Counted from the stretch's first letter, positions 16,317-24,686 are shown. The stretch: DNA of 64,000 nucleotides from Chthoniobacterales bacterium (GCA_035274845.1 DATENU010000019.1:1-64000), one strand, 5' to 3'. The notes: generated by a model from the sequence alone, not told the origin. Program-made: numbers and translations.

Positions 16317-16356
16317 CAAATTGGACTTCGAGCAAATTTCAGGCTTTGATTGAGAC

Positions 16357-16593
16357 ATGAAGGTCAAAGTCCTCGTGACGCCCAAAGCGGCGGTCCTCGA
16401 TCCACAGGGCGCAGCGGTGCGCGACGCGATGCAACACCTCGGCATGCCGGAGGTAAACTCGGTCCGGATCGGCAAATATCTCGAGATCGAAGTGGACGAT
16501 AAGACGCCGAACCTCGAGTCGAGGCTGGATGAACTTTGCCGCGATTTGCTTTCCAATCCGGTGATCGAGGATTACAGAGTGGTGAAGAATTGA
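16357..16593 (+). CDS. purS: Phosphoribosylformylglycinamidine synthase subunit PurS
   Basis: 78 residues, normal for PurS, the small subunit that links PurQ and PurL in the fourth step of purine synthesis. Sequence MKVKVLVTPKAAVLDPQGAAVRDAMQHLGMPEVNSVRIGKYLEIEVDD is characteristic (V-L-DPQG and V-x-VR-GK-E). Followed 27 bp later by purQ on the same strand. purL is not in the window. Confidence 0.95.
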   Translation: MKVKVLVTPKAAVLDPQGAAVRDAMQHLGMPEVNSVRIGKYLEIEVDDKTPNLESRLDELCRDLLSNPVIEDYRVVKN

Positions 16594-16620
16594 GAACGGG
16601 AGAGCGGAAGTAACAAACGA

Positions 16621-17331
16621 ATGAAATTCGCAGTCATCCAGTTTCCCGGTTCGAATTGCGATCAGGATTGCCTCGCGGCTTTGAACGGCATGGCGGGCTT
16701 GCAGGCCGAGTATGTCTGGCACAAGACCCGGTCCCTGGAAGGATTCGACGCGATTGTGTTGCCGGGAGGCTTTTCCTACGGCGACTACCTCCGATGCGGA
16801 GCGATCGCCCGGTTCTCGCCGATCATGGCAAGCGTCGTGGAAGAAGCGGGCAAGGGAAAACTGGTCATCGGAACCTGCAATGGATTCCAGGTTTTGTGCG
16901 AGATCGGACTTCTCCCGGGAGCGCTGGTGCGGAATCGCGGGCTGCACTTCGTCTGCGAACTGGTAACGACGCGAGTGGAAGTGCCGGATTCGGCGTTCAC
17001 CCACGGTTGCCCGCAAGGAACGCTCTTGCGCCTGCCGATCGCCCACGGCGAAGGCTGCTACTTTGCGGATGAGCAGACACTGCGGGAGTTGAACGAGCGG
17101 CGGCAGGTCATTCTTCGATATGCGACCGCCGATGGCCGGATCGAGGCGTCGGCGAACCCGAATGGATCGTTGGAGAATATCGCCGGCATCTGCAACCGGG
17201 AAGGGAATGTGTTCGGCTTGATGCCGCATCCGGATCGCGCATGCGAAGCACGGTTGGGTAGCTCGGACGGTCTGAAAATCTTTCAATCGATGATGGAGAT
17301 GATTGAAACGCGGCGGGCACGGGCGACGTAA
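16621..17331 (+). CDS. purQ: Phosphoribosylformylglycinamidine synthase subunit PurQ
   Basis: 236 residues. Class I glutamine amidotransferase that supplies ammonia to PurL. It starts FAVIQFPGSNCDQDC, with LPGGFSYGDYLRCGAIARFSPIM forming the oxyanion region. The nucleophile Cys lies in IGTCNGFQVLCEIGLLPGAL (about residue 87), and the His/Glu pair in GLMPHPDRACE near residue 200. Complete and typical; forms an operon with purS. TAACAAACG precedes the ATG without a strong Shine-Dalgarno. Confidence 0.97.
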   Translation: MKFAVIQFPGSNCDQDCLAALNGMAGLQAEYVWHKTRSLEGFDAIVLPGGFSYGDYLRCGAIARFSPIMASVVEEAGKGKLVIGTCNGFQVLCEIGLLPGALVRNRGLHFVCELVTTRVEVPDSAFTHGCPQGTLLRLPIAHGEGCYFADEQTLRELNERRQVILRYATADGRIEASANPNGSLENIAGICNREGNVFGLMPHPDRACEARLGSSDGLKIFQSMMEMIETRRARAT

Positions 17332-17460
17332 CGCTTCAAACAGGCCAATTACGGCCACTCTAGGCCTCGGTTTAACGCCAGCCGACACCCCCGGGATTTC
17401 CTTTGCCTGCCAGTCGCTCCGTCCAGCAAAACGTTCGTTTTTCGGGGGTCGCCCGGATGT

Positions 17461-17515
17461 GTCAAAATCGGGGGAAAATTTACACAAGTGTAAACAAACT
17501 TTACACGATTTTGAC
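17461..17515. promoter_or_regulatory. Nested palindromes with three TTTACAC half-sites
   Basis: Outer inverted repeat GTCAAAATCG (17461-17470) and CGATTTTGAC (17506-17515). Inside lie TTTACAC-AA-GTGTAAA (17479-17494), a perfect 16-bp palindrome, and a third direct TTTACAC at 17500-17506. This AT-rich stretch contrasts with the surrounding DNA and lies 79-133 bp before the 17594 gene. It looks like a regulator-binding array; the protein is unknown. Confidence 0.55.
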
Positions 17516-17593
17516 GCTTCAGAAGGCGTTCCCTAGGAGAGATTTGTTCGGCACCTCGAATGCTCAAATTAGGTAGCACAACCCAAAAACCCT

Positions 17594-18070
17594 ATGTTGC
17601 TACAAAAAACTCTGCACATGAACCAGTCGCTCGAAGAGTGCAAATCACGCCTCGCGAGCATTCAGTCTTATCGGCGGCAGTTCGTCATGGTAACGAAAGC
17701 CACGGTAACTTCTTCGAAGACGGTTGATTTCAGTTTTCGCGGGCCCTTGGGCTTTGAAGCCCGCACGGTCCTGCTGGCGGTAGAGAGCGATTCACCAGAT
17801 ACGTTCGCCTTCGAGTCGACAGGCGGAAACCTCGACGTGATGGGCCTGGCGGAGTTCACCGAGATCCGGCCCAACTGCACGGAAGTGACCCTGGCACTTC
17901 ATTACGAGATTAAGAACAGACTGTTCGCCTGGCTTGATCGCCGGTTCCATTTTGTGGATGCATTCGTGAACTCGGAGTTGCGGAGCATTCGCGCCCATTT
18001 CGAAGGGATCGCAGCGCCTGTCGTGGAGCGCACGCCGATGCTTTCGATGTTTGAGACAGCAACGGCATAG
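17594..18070 (+). CDS. Probable SRPBCC-fold protein
   Basis: 158 residues (150 if the second Met at 17618 is used). After a short N-terminus, the pattern of strands SRLASIQSYRRQFVMVTKATVTSSKTVDFSFRGPLGFEARTVLLAVESDSPDTFAFESTGG, then MGLAEFTEIRPNCTEVTLALHYEIKNRLFAWLDRRFHFVDAFVNSELRSIRAHFEG, ends in a long C-terminal helix. This fits the SRPBCC (polyketide cyclase/START-like) fold, often a hydrophobic-ligand pocket. The fold call is by pattern only. It has its own upstream operator-like site and a strong terminator, so it is likely a single-gene transcript. Confidence 0.65.
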   Translation: MLLQKTLHMNQSLEECKSRLASIQSYRRQFVMVTKATVTSSKTVDFSFRGPLGFEARTVLLAVESDSPDTFAFESTGGNLDVMGLAEFTEIRPNCTEVTLALHYEIKNRLFAWLDRRFHFVDAFVNSELRSIRAHFEGIAAPVVERTPMLSMFETATA

Positions 18071-18091
18071 AGGGACTGCTGTCTTAAACAA

Positions 18092-18126
18092 AAGAGCACG
18101 AATTCGGGGGACTTCGTGCTCTTTAC
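18092..18126 (+). terminator. Rho-independent terminator
   Basis: Perfect 11-bp stem AAGAGCACGAA (18092-18102) and TTCGTGCTCTT (18113-18123) with a 10-base loop, followed by TACTTTG; 22 bp after the 17594 gene stop. Confidence 0.85.
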
Positions 18127-18159
18127 TTTGTACGGATGAGCCGCCGCCTCCTAGCGGCG

Positions 18160-18309
18160 GCGAATCCGAATTCCGAAATCCGAAACAATTATCGAAGATC
18201 AAAAATCGGCCAAATGATCGAAACCGCTGGGACGATTCGTTTCGAACATTCCCGCCCTTTGGAGATTGGAAATTGTTTCGAGTTTCGCAATTCGGAATTC
18301 GGGTTTGAT
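18160..18309. repeat. Long inverted repeat with ATTCCGAAATCCGAA words
   Basis: Left arm about 18162-18195 and right arm about 18270-18307 are imperfectly complementary (AATTCCGAAATCCGAAACAATT against AATTGTTTCGAGTTTCGCAATTCGGAATT, given in parts). Lies between two convergent genes and ends just before the tyrS stop region. Confidence 0.6.
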
Positions 18310-18315
18310 CCGGCT

Positions 18316-19482
18316 CTAACTGATCCGAACGGCGTGCGTCTTGTCGAGGCGTAGGACTTGGCCCGGCTCAAATCGGACAATGACTTTTGGATCGACCACT
18401 TTTTCGCCGTTAACCTGAACACTTCCTTGCTCGATTAGGCGCCGAGCATCAGCCCGAGATTTCTCAATCGCAAAGGCGTTTGCGTAAGCTGCCACAACCA
18501 CAGAAACGATATCGGCATTTTCGGGCCGAAAATCCGGCAGAGCGGCATCTGACAGGCGTTTCTCACTGAAGCGCGCATTCCAATCCGCGAGCGTCTTCTC
18601 GGCGTCGGCGCGGGAGTGATACGTCTCCACAATGGAGGAGGCGAGGTGCTTCTTCGCCTCCAGCGGATGGGCTGAAGAATCCAACGGTTTGTCGAGCAAC
18701 AGCGGATAATAGCGCGCCATCAATTCGTCCGAAATGCTCATCAGCTTCCCGAACATTTCCGAGGCCGGTTCCGCGAGCCCGACGTAATTACCAAGGCTCT
18801 TGCTCATTTTCTTTTCGCCATCGAGTCCCTCAAGAATCGGCAGGACCATCACGATTTGCGGCGGCTGGCCCTGCTGTTTTTGCAGATCGCGCCCGACCAG
18901 ATTGTTGAACAATTGATCGGTCCCGCCGAGTTCGACGTCGGCTTTGACCATGACGGAGTCCCAACCCTGCATGATCGGATACTGAATTTCGTGGGCGTGA
19001 ATCGGATGGCCCTCGTCGATCCGGTTCCGGAAGTCCTCGCGCTGGAGCATTTGCTGCAACGTCACCATGCTGTTGAGGCGGATGACATCTTCGAAGTTCA
19101 TTTTGCCGAACCAGTCGCCGTTCGCCACGAGCTGGGTGCGGGCGGGATCGAGCACCTTGAACGCCTGCTCGCGGTAGGTTTCGGCGTTCGCCTGAACCTG
19201 TGCGCGGGTGAGCTGGGGCCGCGTCGCCGAGCGCCCGCTTGGATCGCCGATCATGGAAGTGAAATCGCCTATGATGAGGACTGCCTGGTGGCCCAGGTCC
19301 TGGAAATGCCGGAGCTTCCGCAAAATCAGGGCGTGGCCGAGGTGCAGGTCGGGGCTCGTTGGATCGACCCCAAGCTTAACTCGCAGCGGCCGCCCGAGCC
19401 CCAGCTTCGCGAGCAATTCGGTTTCGCTAATGATTTGAGCCGCGCCCTGCTTGAGAATGGAAAGAGCTTCGTCCGGTTGCAT
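18316..19482 (-). CDS. tyrS: Tyrosyl-tRNA synthetase
   Basis: 388 residues, class I. The HIGH-equivalent is HLGH in VDPTSPDLHLGHALILRKL (about residue 48), GDFTSMIGDPSGRS follows, and KMSKS is intact in GLDGEKKMSKSLGNYVGL. The C-terminal S4 RNA-binding domain is present (ARRLIEQGSVQVNGEKVVDPKVIVRFEPGQVLR). The early insertion pattern (FGKMNFEDVIRLNSMVTLQQMLQREDF) matches the TyrZ-like branch. It lies 26 bp downstream of the secreted gene at 19509 and may be co-transcribed with it. No T-box leader was seen. Confidence 0.96.
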   Translation of the reverse strand: MQPDEALSILKQGAAQIISETELLAKLGLGRPLRVKLGVDPTSPDLHLGHALILRKLRHFQDLGHQAVLIIGDFTSMIGDPSGRSATRPQLTRAQVQANAETYREQAFKVLDPARTQLVANGDWFGKMNFEDVIRLNSMVTLQQMLQREDFRNRIDEGHPIHAHEIQYPIMQGWDSVMVKADVELGGTDQLFNNLVGRDLQKQQGQPPQIVMVLPILEGLDGEKKMSKSLGNYVGLAEPASEMFGKLMSISDELMARYYPLLLDKPLDSSAHPLEAKKHLASSIVETYHSRADAEKTLADWNARFSEKRLSDAALPDFRPENADIVSVVVAAYANAFAIEKSRADARRLIEQGSVQVNGEKVVDPKVIVRFEPGQVLRLDKTHAVRIS

Positions 19483-19508
19483 ATGCCGCGAGACAATGCA
19501 GTAGCGGA

Positions 19509-20021
19509 CTACTTGCTCTTGTTCAACAATTCCCGCACCTGCTCGATCGTGAGCGGTTTGTTTTTGGTCCGGAGAGCCTTTTGGCTCTTGCCCTCGGCAA
19601 GGAAAGGGCGACTGCCCGCAAAGTCGCGCGTTGGGCTGGTCGTTCCGCTTTCGGGCGCGACCTGAACCGTCACGCCAGGAGGGTTAATAACGGAGTCGCT
19701 CTTGGTCGGACGGGAGCGAGGAGTGACATCGGCGACGGCATCGCCAGCGGGGAAACGGCGCGCGGGGGATTCCTTCGCAATGAAGGCCCGCTGGTCGGGA
19801 AAAGTTTTCGTGGGCGGTTTTTGCCGGAGGGAAACGCGGGGAACAGAGATGCGCTTCTCAGCCGACACGGCTTTCGAGGTCACGAATTGTTTGTCCTGTG
19901 CCGGATTTTTGAGGGTGACATCCGGCTTGAGCAGGCGATCGACCAGTTTGCTCTCCTGCTCCTGCGCCGAAAGATTCGAGACAGCGAGCAGCAACATCAG
20001 GGGGGTAACGATCAACCGCAC
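19509..20021 (-). CDS. Secreted low-complexity protein of unknown function
   Basis: 170 residues if the GTG at 20021 is the start (VRLIVTPLMLLLAVSNLSAQEQ, a plausible signal peptide). The frame stays open to 20135, but that part is REP sequence. The mature part is Pro/Lys/Thr-rich without obvious domains (PRVSLRQKPPTKTFPDQRAFIAKESPARRFPAGDAVADVTPRSRP) and ends KNKPLTIEQVRELLNKSK. Probably a disordered envelope protein. Directly upstream of tyrS. Confidence 0.6.
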   Translation of the reverse strand: MRLIVTPLMLLLAVSNLSAQEQESKLVDRLLKPDVTLKNPAQDKQFVTSKAVSAEKRISVPRVSLRQKPPTKTFPDQRAFIAKESPARRFPAGDAVADVTPRSRPTKSDSVINPPGVTVQVAPESGTTSPTRDFAGSRPFLAEGKSQKALRTKNKPLTIEQVRELLNKSK

Positions 20022-20137
20022 ATTGTTGAACGTCGCGAAGTTTGCTCCCGGTTGTAAAGCAAATTGTCCGCGTGAGCGGTCAAGCGTGGCGGCTACGGCG
20101 CGTCGCGCAGCGCTGGGGCATTGCCGTAGCGGCACCG

Positions 20138-20295
20138 GCGCGATTCACCGTAGCCTGGGGCATCGCCCTGTTTAGCCGAAACAAGCGGCCAACTCGGGTT
20201 CTGCCGCGCCAAAGGCGCAGGCTCACCCAAAGCCTGGGGCAACGCCCCAGGATTGCCACATACAGGAAACGATAAGCGCTGAAAGCGCGATTCAC
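20138..20295. repeat. REP array, left of RAYT
   Basis: Contains GCGCGATTCACCGTAGCCTGG (split across 20138-20160), GCCTGGGGCAACGCCCCAGG (20232-20251), CGCCAAAGGCG, and at the inner end AAGCGCTGAAAGCGCG + ATTCAC (20274-20295). The same blocks occur in inverse order and orientation to the right of the transposase gene. Confidence 0.85.
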
Positions 20296-20308
20296 CATCG
20301 AGCGGGGG

Positions 20309-20773
20309 TTAATCCCACACATAACGCTCATCAAAACCGACGCCGTGCTTTCGCAGCAGATTTCGATACTCCTCCTGAAACGTGCGCGTCCGATGATGCA
20401 TTTCCTGGTCGTCGACATACCGCAAAACCGCCTGAAGCTGACTCGGACTGACCGAAAACGCGCCGAAGCCGCGTTGCCAGAAAAAACCTCGATACCGAGG
20501 ATCAAGCGTTTTGATCCATTTCGAAGACACCTTCTTTATCGTTTCAATCAGTTCCGCCTGCGACACGGTTCGCGGCAATGTCGTCACGATATGGACATGG
20601 TCCGACACCCCGCCGGCGTGCACGAATGCCGCCCCGAGGTCGCGGCAAATTGTCGCCAAATAGCCATGCATCTGCCCTCGCGCCTTCGTATCCAACCAGG
20701 GTTCGCGATCTTTCGTGCTGAAAATGACGTGAAGAATAACGTTACTGAGGGACTGGGGCATGGCGTGAATCAT
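20309..20773 (-). CDS. REP-associated tyrosine transposase (RAYT, Y1/IS200-like)
   Basis: 154 residues. HUH motif in GGVSDHVHIVTTLPRT (about residues 55-63) and candidate catalytic Tyr in LRYVDDQEMHHRTRTFQEEYRNLLRKHG (about residue 118). MPQSLSNVILHVIFSTKDREPWL and RGFFWQRGFGAFSVS are family landmarks. Such single-strand transposases cut and move REP hairpins. Here the gene sits exactly between inverted copies of candidate REPs. It appears intact, with the start at 20773. Confidence 0.93.
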   Translation of the reverse strand: MIHAMPQSLSNVILHVIFSTKDREPWLDTKARGQMHGYLATICRDLGAAFVHAGGVSDHVHIVTTLPRTVSQAELIETIKKVSSKWIKTLDPRYRGFFWQRGFGAFSVSPSQLQAVLRYVDDQEMHHRTRTFQEEYRNLLRKHGVGFDERYVWD

Positions 20774-20792
20774 GCCAACGTCCGCGCCGGAT

Positions 20793-21025
20793 GTGAATCG
20801 CGCTTTCAGCGCTAATAATTGTGTTTCGAATCAAATCCTGGGGCGTTGCCCCAGGCTACGGTGAATCGCGCCGTTGGCGCTAAGTTTGAGCGACCAGCGC
20901 CCCATTCATCCGAAACAAGCGCCCACCCTCGCTATTCCGCGCCAAAGGCGCAGCCTCACTTAAAGCCTGGGGCAACGCCCTAGGATTTGCGTGAGACAAT
21001 TTCATTAGCCCTGAAAGCGCGACTC
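20793..21025. repeat. REP array, right of RAYT
   Basis: Begins with GTGAATCGCGCTTTCAGCGC + TAA (20793-20815), the reverse complement of the left inner end. It continues with CCTGGGGC-GTT-GCCCCAGG (20840-20858), CTACGGTGAATCGCGCC, CGCCAAAGGCG, a degenerate GCCTGGGGCAACGCCCTAGG (20966-20985) and CTGAAAGCGCGACTCAC (21009-21025). Confidence 0.85.
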
Positions 21026-21054
21026 ACACGCGGCGCGGAAGAGGCGCGAAACGG

Positions 21055-21699
21055 TCAACGACCGAGCGCCGACATGAGGTTATTCGCACGGGAAGGGGCT
21101 GGGACGGCGCCGCTGAGAATATCGCGCGCCGTTACCCCCTGGCCGTAGTAGCGATGGTTCGCCGTTTTTTGGACCGCGATCACGGTTCCTTCCAACGACG
21201 CACCGACGAACAAACCTTGCGCCCGGCTGTACGTATAGATTGCGGCCGTGGGCGTGATGGCGGCCGCTGCTTCACGACCCACCGGCCCAGCCGCGGCGCT
21301 GGCGTCAGCGCCGAGGGTGAAGTTTCCGTCCCGCGAAAAAGCGCGGACGGCGCGGTTGGTGTTCAGGACAAAGACGTATTCCGTCATTTGTGCGCCAATC
21401 TGCGGGCCCCATCCCGCTCCGCCGGTCCCGATGAAGGAGGGGCCGGACCATCCGTTGCCGGTCCGCGCGACGACCACCCCCTGGCCGCCCTTGCCACTAA
21501 TGCCGAAGCCAATCTTGACGACCGTCATGATGGCCAATCCTTTTGCGTTGCGCAGCACGCTCCGCGGAATGCCGCGCTCCGGCATGGCGCGAAACTGGCG
21601 GATAATGCGAGCCGACTGGTTGACGATTTCCTGTTCAGTTGCGGACATCCCGGCGACGGGGAACAAACAAATCGTGAGCAGTGCGCAGATGGTCTTCAT
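21055..21699 (-). CDS. SYLF-domain (Ysc84-like) secreted protein
   Basis: 214 residues from the ATG at 21699. The signal peptide MKTICALLTICLFPVAGMSA is followed by the SYLF lipid-binding domain: IPRSVLRNAKGLAIMTVVKIGFGISGKGGQGVVVARTGNGWSGPSFIGTGGAGWGPQIGAQMTEYVFVLNT, then GADASAAAGPVGREAAA and AAIYTYSRAQGLFVGASLEGTVI. The family binds phospholipids in eukaryotes; the bacterial role is unclear, probably envelope. Length is usual. Divergently placed to tadA with 66 bp between starts. Confidence 0.92.
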   Translation of the reverse strand: MKTICALLTICLFPVAGMSATEQEIVNQSARIIRQFRAMPERGIPRSVLRNAKGLAIMTVVKIGFGISGKGGQGVVVARTGNGWSGPSFIGTGGAGWGPQIGAQMTEYVFVLNTNRAVRAFSRDGNFTLGADASAAAGPVGREAAAAITPTAAIYTYSRAQGLFVGASLEGTVIAVQKTANHRYYGQGVTARDILSGAVPAPSRANNLMSALGR

Positions 21700-21765
21700 G
21701 GTACAACTTAGTTCGCCCGCCCGAAAGGCAATGGCTGTATAAGCAAGGGAGAGGGCGCATTTTGC

Positions 21766-22257
21766 ATGGATGATCTTATCAAACAGCCGACCGACGAGGC
21801 TTTCATGAACGAGGCCCTGCGTTTGGCGCGGAAGGCGTTCGAAAAAGAGGAGGTCCCGGTCGGCGCCGTCGTCGTGCGAGCGGGAAAAATCATCGCCCGC
21901 GCTTTCAACCAGGTAGAGCTGCTCAAGGACGCGACGGCCCATGCGGAAATGCTCGCGATCACCCAGGCGGAGGCGGCGGTTGGGGATTGGCGGCTGAACG
22001 AGTGCGATCTGTATGTCACAAAAGAGCCCTGCGCCATGTGTGCCGGCGCCCTGGTTCATGTCCGGATGAGGCGGGTGATCTTTGGTTGTGCCGATCCGCG
22101 GAGCGGAGCTGCAGGCGGCTTGCTAAATCTTCTTAAGATGCCCGCCCTAAATCATCGGTGTGAGATCACGGACGGAATTCTGGCGAGGGAATGCGCGTCG
22201 CTCCTGCAATCGTTCTTTCAAGCGCGGCGCCGCGGGGAGCAAGTTCCCGATGTCTGA
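21766..22257 (+). CDS. tadA: tRNA adenosine(34) deaminase
   Basis: 163 residues. Zinc-dependent deaminase converting A34 to inosine in tRNA-Arg(ACG). Motifs: HAEMLAI (zinc His and catalytic Glu, about residue 66) and PCAMCAGALVHVRM (two zinc Cys, about residues 96-99). MNEALRLARKAFEKEEVPVGAVVV is the usual N-terminus, preceded here by 13 extra residues. The C-terminal DPRSGAAGGLLNLL and SFFQARR also fit TadA. Confidence 0.95.
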   Translation: MDDLIKQPTDEAFMNEALRLARKAFEKEEVPVGAVVVRAGKIIARAFNQVELLKDATAHAEMLAITQAEAAVGDWRLNECDLYVTKEPCAMCAGALVHVRMRRVIFGCADPRSGAAGGLLNLLKMPALNHRCEITDGILARECASLLQSFFQARRRGEQVPDV

Positions 22258-22336
22258 GTGGCCGAGAACCGCCTGAATTCTGAAAAAACTTGTTCGCTAA
22301 AACAAATTTCGGTAAAAGGTCCTTGAAAGGTTTAAA

Positions 22337-23572
22337 GTGGCTCCCCGTTTCTCCTTCCGAATCATCGCGTGCGCGGCCATTGCGTCCTTATCTGTTCTGG
22401 CGAACCGGGTGTCCGGGTCTTCTGGCGACCTGTATGTCGTCGGGGACAACTCCGTTTATAAGTATACGCCGAACGGAGCCAGAGAGACAGTTGCTTCGGG
22501 GATCTTCCAGCCGATAGCGCTGGCGTTTGATCGCGCGGGCAACCTGTTTGTTGCCAATCCGGGAAGTTGCGGCTGTATCCCAGAGATCATCTGCGAATGC
22601 CCGCCATCGACCATCATCAAAATCGCGCCGAATGGAGAGCAAAGCACTTTCGTTACGATTCCGTCGTTGTCCTTGCTCGGTCTGGCATTTGATGGCGCCG
22701 GTAACTTGTTCGTTTCGACCGGCGCAAAAATCGTCAAGATTGCCCGCGACGGGGCACAGAGTACGTTCGCGTCTCAGGGCGCTTGGCCGCTTGCTTTCGA
22801 TTCGCTGGGAAAACTCTATGCCAGTTCCGGTTCCGGGAGTTCGATCGTAAAGTTTGCCCCGGACGGGAGCGCAACGACATTTGCCACGTTCACCGGTCCC
22901 GGGGCTTCCATCACCGGGTTGGCATTTGGGACTGGTGGCGATCTTTTTGTGCGCAGGGGGTCGTCGATTTTGAAGATTACGCCAGACGGAACTCGAACAA
23001 CTTTCGCGACAAACGACAGGTTTAATTATGCTCTGGCCTTCGATGGTTCCGGTAATCTTTTTACGGGACTTAATGCCTACAACTCGACCGAGCCGGCCAT
23101 AATAAAATTCACCCCTTCGGGCCAGGCCACAACTTTTGCCCCGGGGCCTTTGCTGGTAAGGGCACTCGCCTTCGAGCCCGTCACGGAAAAGGTTCGCAAT
23201 ATCAGCGCGCGTGGCCGGGTTGGCGTTGGCGATGATACTTTGATCGGCGGCTTTATCGTCGGCGGCAGCGCGCTGGCGAACAACGCCGTGCTCTTGCGCG
23301 CCATCGGGCCGTCGTTGTCAGGCGGGAGCGTCCCGAACCCGCTCGCGGATCCAATCTTGGAATTGCGCGATTCGAGCGGAGCGCTGGTAGCTTCGAATAA
23401 TGATTGGCAGGACACCCAGGGAGCCCAGATCACATCCACTGGGCTCGCTCCGACGGATACCCACGAATCAGCTATCTTCGCCACTTTGCCGGCCGGCAAT
23501 TATACCGCCGTGGTTCGCAGCCATGATCAGACGTCTGGTACCGCAGTGGTCGAAATCTACAGCGTCAACTAG
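22337..23572 (+). CDS. Secreted NHL-type beta-propeller with C-terminal adhesion-like module
   Basis: 411 residues from GTG 22337, with GAAAGG upstream. A signal peptide (FRIIACAAIASLSVLANRVSG) leads into about six blades of 40-45 residues with the pattern LAFDxxGNLFV...IxKxxPxGxxxTFA, an NHL/SMP-30-like propeller. Residues about 285-411 form a separate module: ISARGRVGVGDDTLIGGFIV, AVLLRAIGPSL, LELRDSSGALVASNNDWQD, ESAIFATLPAGNYTAVVR, GTAVVEIYSVN. I know this module from Verrucomicrobia-type secreted proteins. Probably cell-surface; ligand unknown. Confidence 0.85.
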   Translation: MAPRFSFRIIACAAIASLSVLANRVSGSSGDLYVVGDNSVYKYTPNGARETVASGIFQPIALAFDRAGNLFVANPGSCGCIPEIICECPPSTIIKIAPNGEQSTFVTIPSLSLLGLAFDGAGNLFVSTGAKIVKIARDGAQSTFASQGAWPLAFDSLGKLYASSGSGSSIVKFAPDGSATTFATFTGPGASITGLAFGTGGDLFVRRGSSILKITPDGTRTTFATNDRFNYALAFDGSGNLFTGLNAYNSTEPAIIKFTPSGQATTFAPGPLLVRALAFEPVTEKVRNISARGRVGVGDDTLIGGFIVGGSALANNAVLLRAIGPSLSGGSVPNPLADPILELRDSSGALVASNNDWQDTQGAQITSTGLAPTDTHESAIFATLPAGNYTAVVRSHDQTSGTAVVEIYSVN

Positions 23573-23635
23573 TGATAGCCACGTAGCGGAAGGCTGAGCG
23601 AGTTTTCCCGGCTCGACGATAGGAGAGTGTTCCCG

Positions 23636-24187
23636 ATGTCGGATTCAATCACGCCTCCCGAAAATTTTTCGACCGCGCGGCTGATTCTCCGGAAACCTCG
23701 CGAGACCGACGCCCCGCTCATTTTCGCGAGTTACGGGCAGGATCTGGAAGTCAGCCGTTATTTGATTTGGCGACCGCATCGCGATTTGAGTGACGCGCAG
23801 GAGGCGGTTGAGCGTTTCCTGGAGGATTGGCGGACGGGCAGCAAATTCTGCTGGCTTCTTTTCCGGCGGGAGGGAGGCGAACTCGTCGGTTCCATCGCGG
23901 CTCGAATAGACGGGCAGGGGATGCATCTTGGCTATCTTCTCGCCCAGCCTTTTTGGGCCCAAGGACTGATGAGTGAAGCGGTCAATGCCTTGGTCGACTG
24001 GGCTTTCTCCGAACCTTCCATTTTCCGGGTCTGGGCTGTTTGCGATGTCGAAAATGAAAGCTCGGCCCGGCTTCTCGAGCGCAATGGGTTCCAGCGCGAA
24101 GGCACCCTGCGAAAATGGTCGCTGCATCCGAATGTTTCCGCGATGCCCCGGGACTGCTATTGTTACGCCAAAACGCGGGAGGGGTGA
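23636..24187 (+). CDS. GNAT acetyltransferase, RimJ/RimL-like
   Basis: 183 residues from the ATG at 23636, chosen over a GTG at 23627 because AGGAGAG (23621) is spaced correctly for the ATG. The pattern STARLILRKPRETDAPLIFASYGQ, LVGSIAARIDGQGMHLGYLLAQPFWAQGLMSEAVNALVDWAFSE (acetyl-CoA binding loop), VWAVCDVENESSARLLERNGFQREGTLR is that of Acetyltransf_3. The substrate could be an N-terminal or small-molecule amine and cannot be told from sequence. Confidence 0.9.
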   Translation: MSDSITPPENFSTARLILRKPRETDAPLIFASYGQDLEVSRYLIWRPHRDLSDAQEAVERFLEDWRTGSKFCWLLFRREGGELVGSIAARIDGQGMHLGYLLAQPFWAQGLMSEAVNALVDWAFSEPSIFRVWAVCDVENESSARLLERNGFQREGTLRKWSLHPNVSAMPRDCYCYAKTREG

Positions 24188-24246
24188 CAGTTCGGACTCG
24201 CCAGCTGCGGGGCCGTGTGGTTAAGTCCTGATTACTACTCGCCGTT

Positions 24247-24651
24247 ATGATCTCAAAGCTCTGTCTCGTTTTTGTTTTCAGTGCACTTCTCTCCATCCGG
24301 GCATTCGCCGACCCTGAAGATCATGTCTTCCATTCGGCCAATCCGCTCGCGCCGCATGATGAATGGGGCCGGCTCCACCAGATGAAGGACGTGAGTCCAA
24401 CCGATTACGAGCATCGTTCCGGTTCGCGCTGGTATTATTATTTCAAATCGCGCCACGAATTGCTCCGTGATCCGGCCTACGTCGCTTCCCTTCAAACCGT
24501 GCTTCGAAATCGCGGCTACTATTGCGGCCCGATCGACGGAATCATGTCCGACGCCGTTTCCGACGCGATTGCGAAGGTGCAAAAGAATTATGTCCAGAAT
24601 GTGGATGGGCACCTCACCGTTCCCGTCCGGCGCGCCCTGAACCTGCCGTAA
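24247..24651 (+). CDS. Small secreted peptidoglycan-binding-domain protein
   Basis: 134 residues. The signal peptide is MISKLCLVFVFSALLSIRAFA. After a spacer with His/Trp/Tyr residues (HSANPLAPHDEWGRLHQMKD, SRWYYYFKSRHE), a C-terminal PG_binding_1 domain follows: DPAYVASLQTVLRNRGYYCGPIDGIMSDAVSDAIAKVQKNYVQNVDGHLTVPVRRAL. Expected in the periplasm, bound to cell wall. A standalone binding domain with no visible hydrolase part. Confidence 0.85.
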   Translation: MISKLCLVFVFSALLSIRAFADPEDHVFHSANPLAPHDEWGRLHQMKDVSPTDYEHRSGSRWYYYFKSRHELLRDPAYVASLQTVLRNRGYYCGPIDGIMSDAVSDAIAKVQKNYVQNVDGHLTVPVRRALNLP

Positions 24652-24686
24652 TCGCTTCGCTCACGCGGTTTGCCGGGTTCAGTCGC

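Noticed and set aside
22248-22290. tRNA-like GTCTGAGTGGCCGAG after tadA
   Set aside because: Resembles the D-arm of a class II tRNA, but no acceptor, anticodon or T-arm pairing follows.
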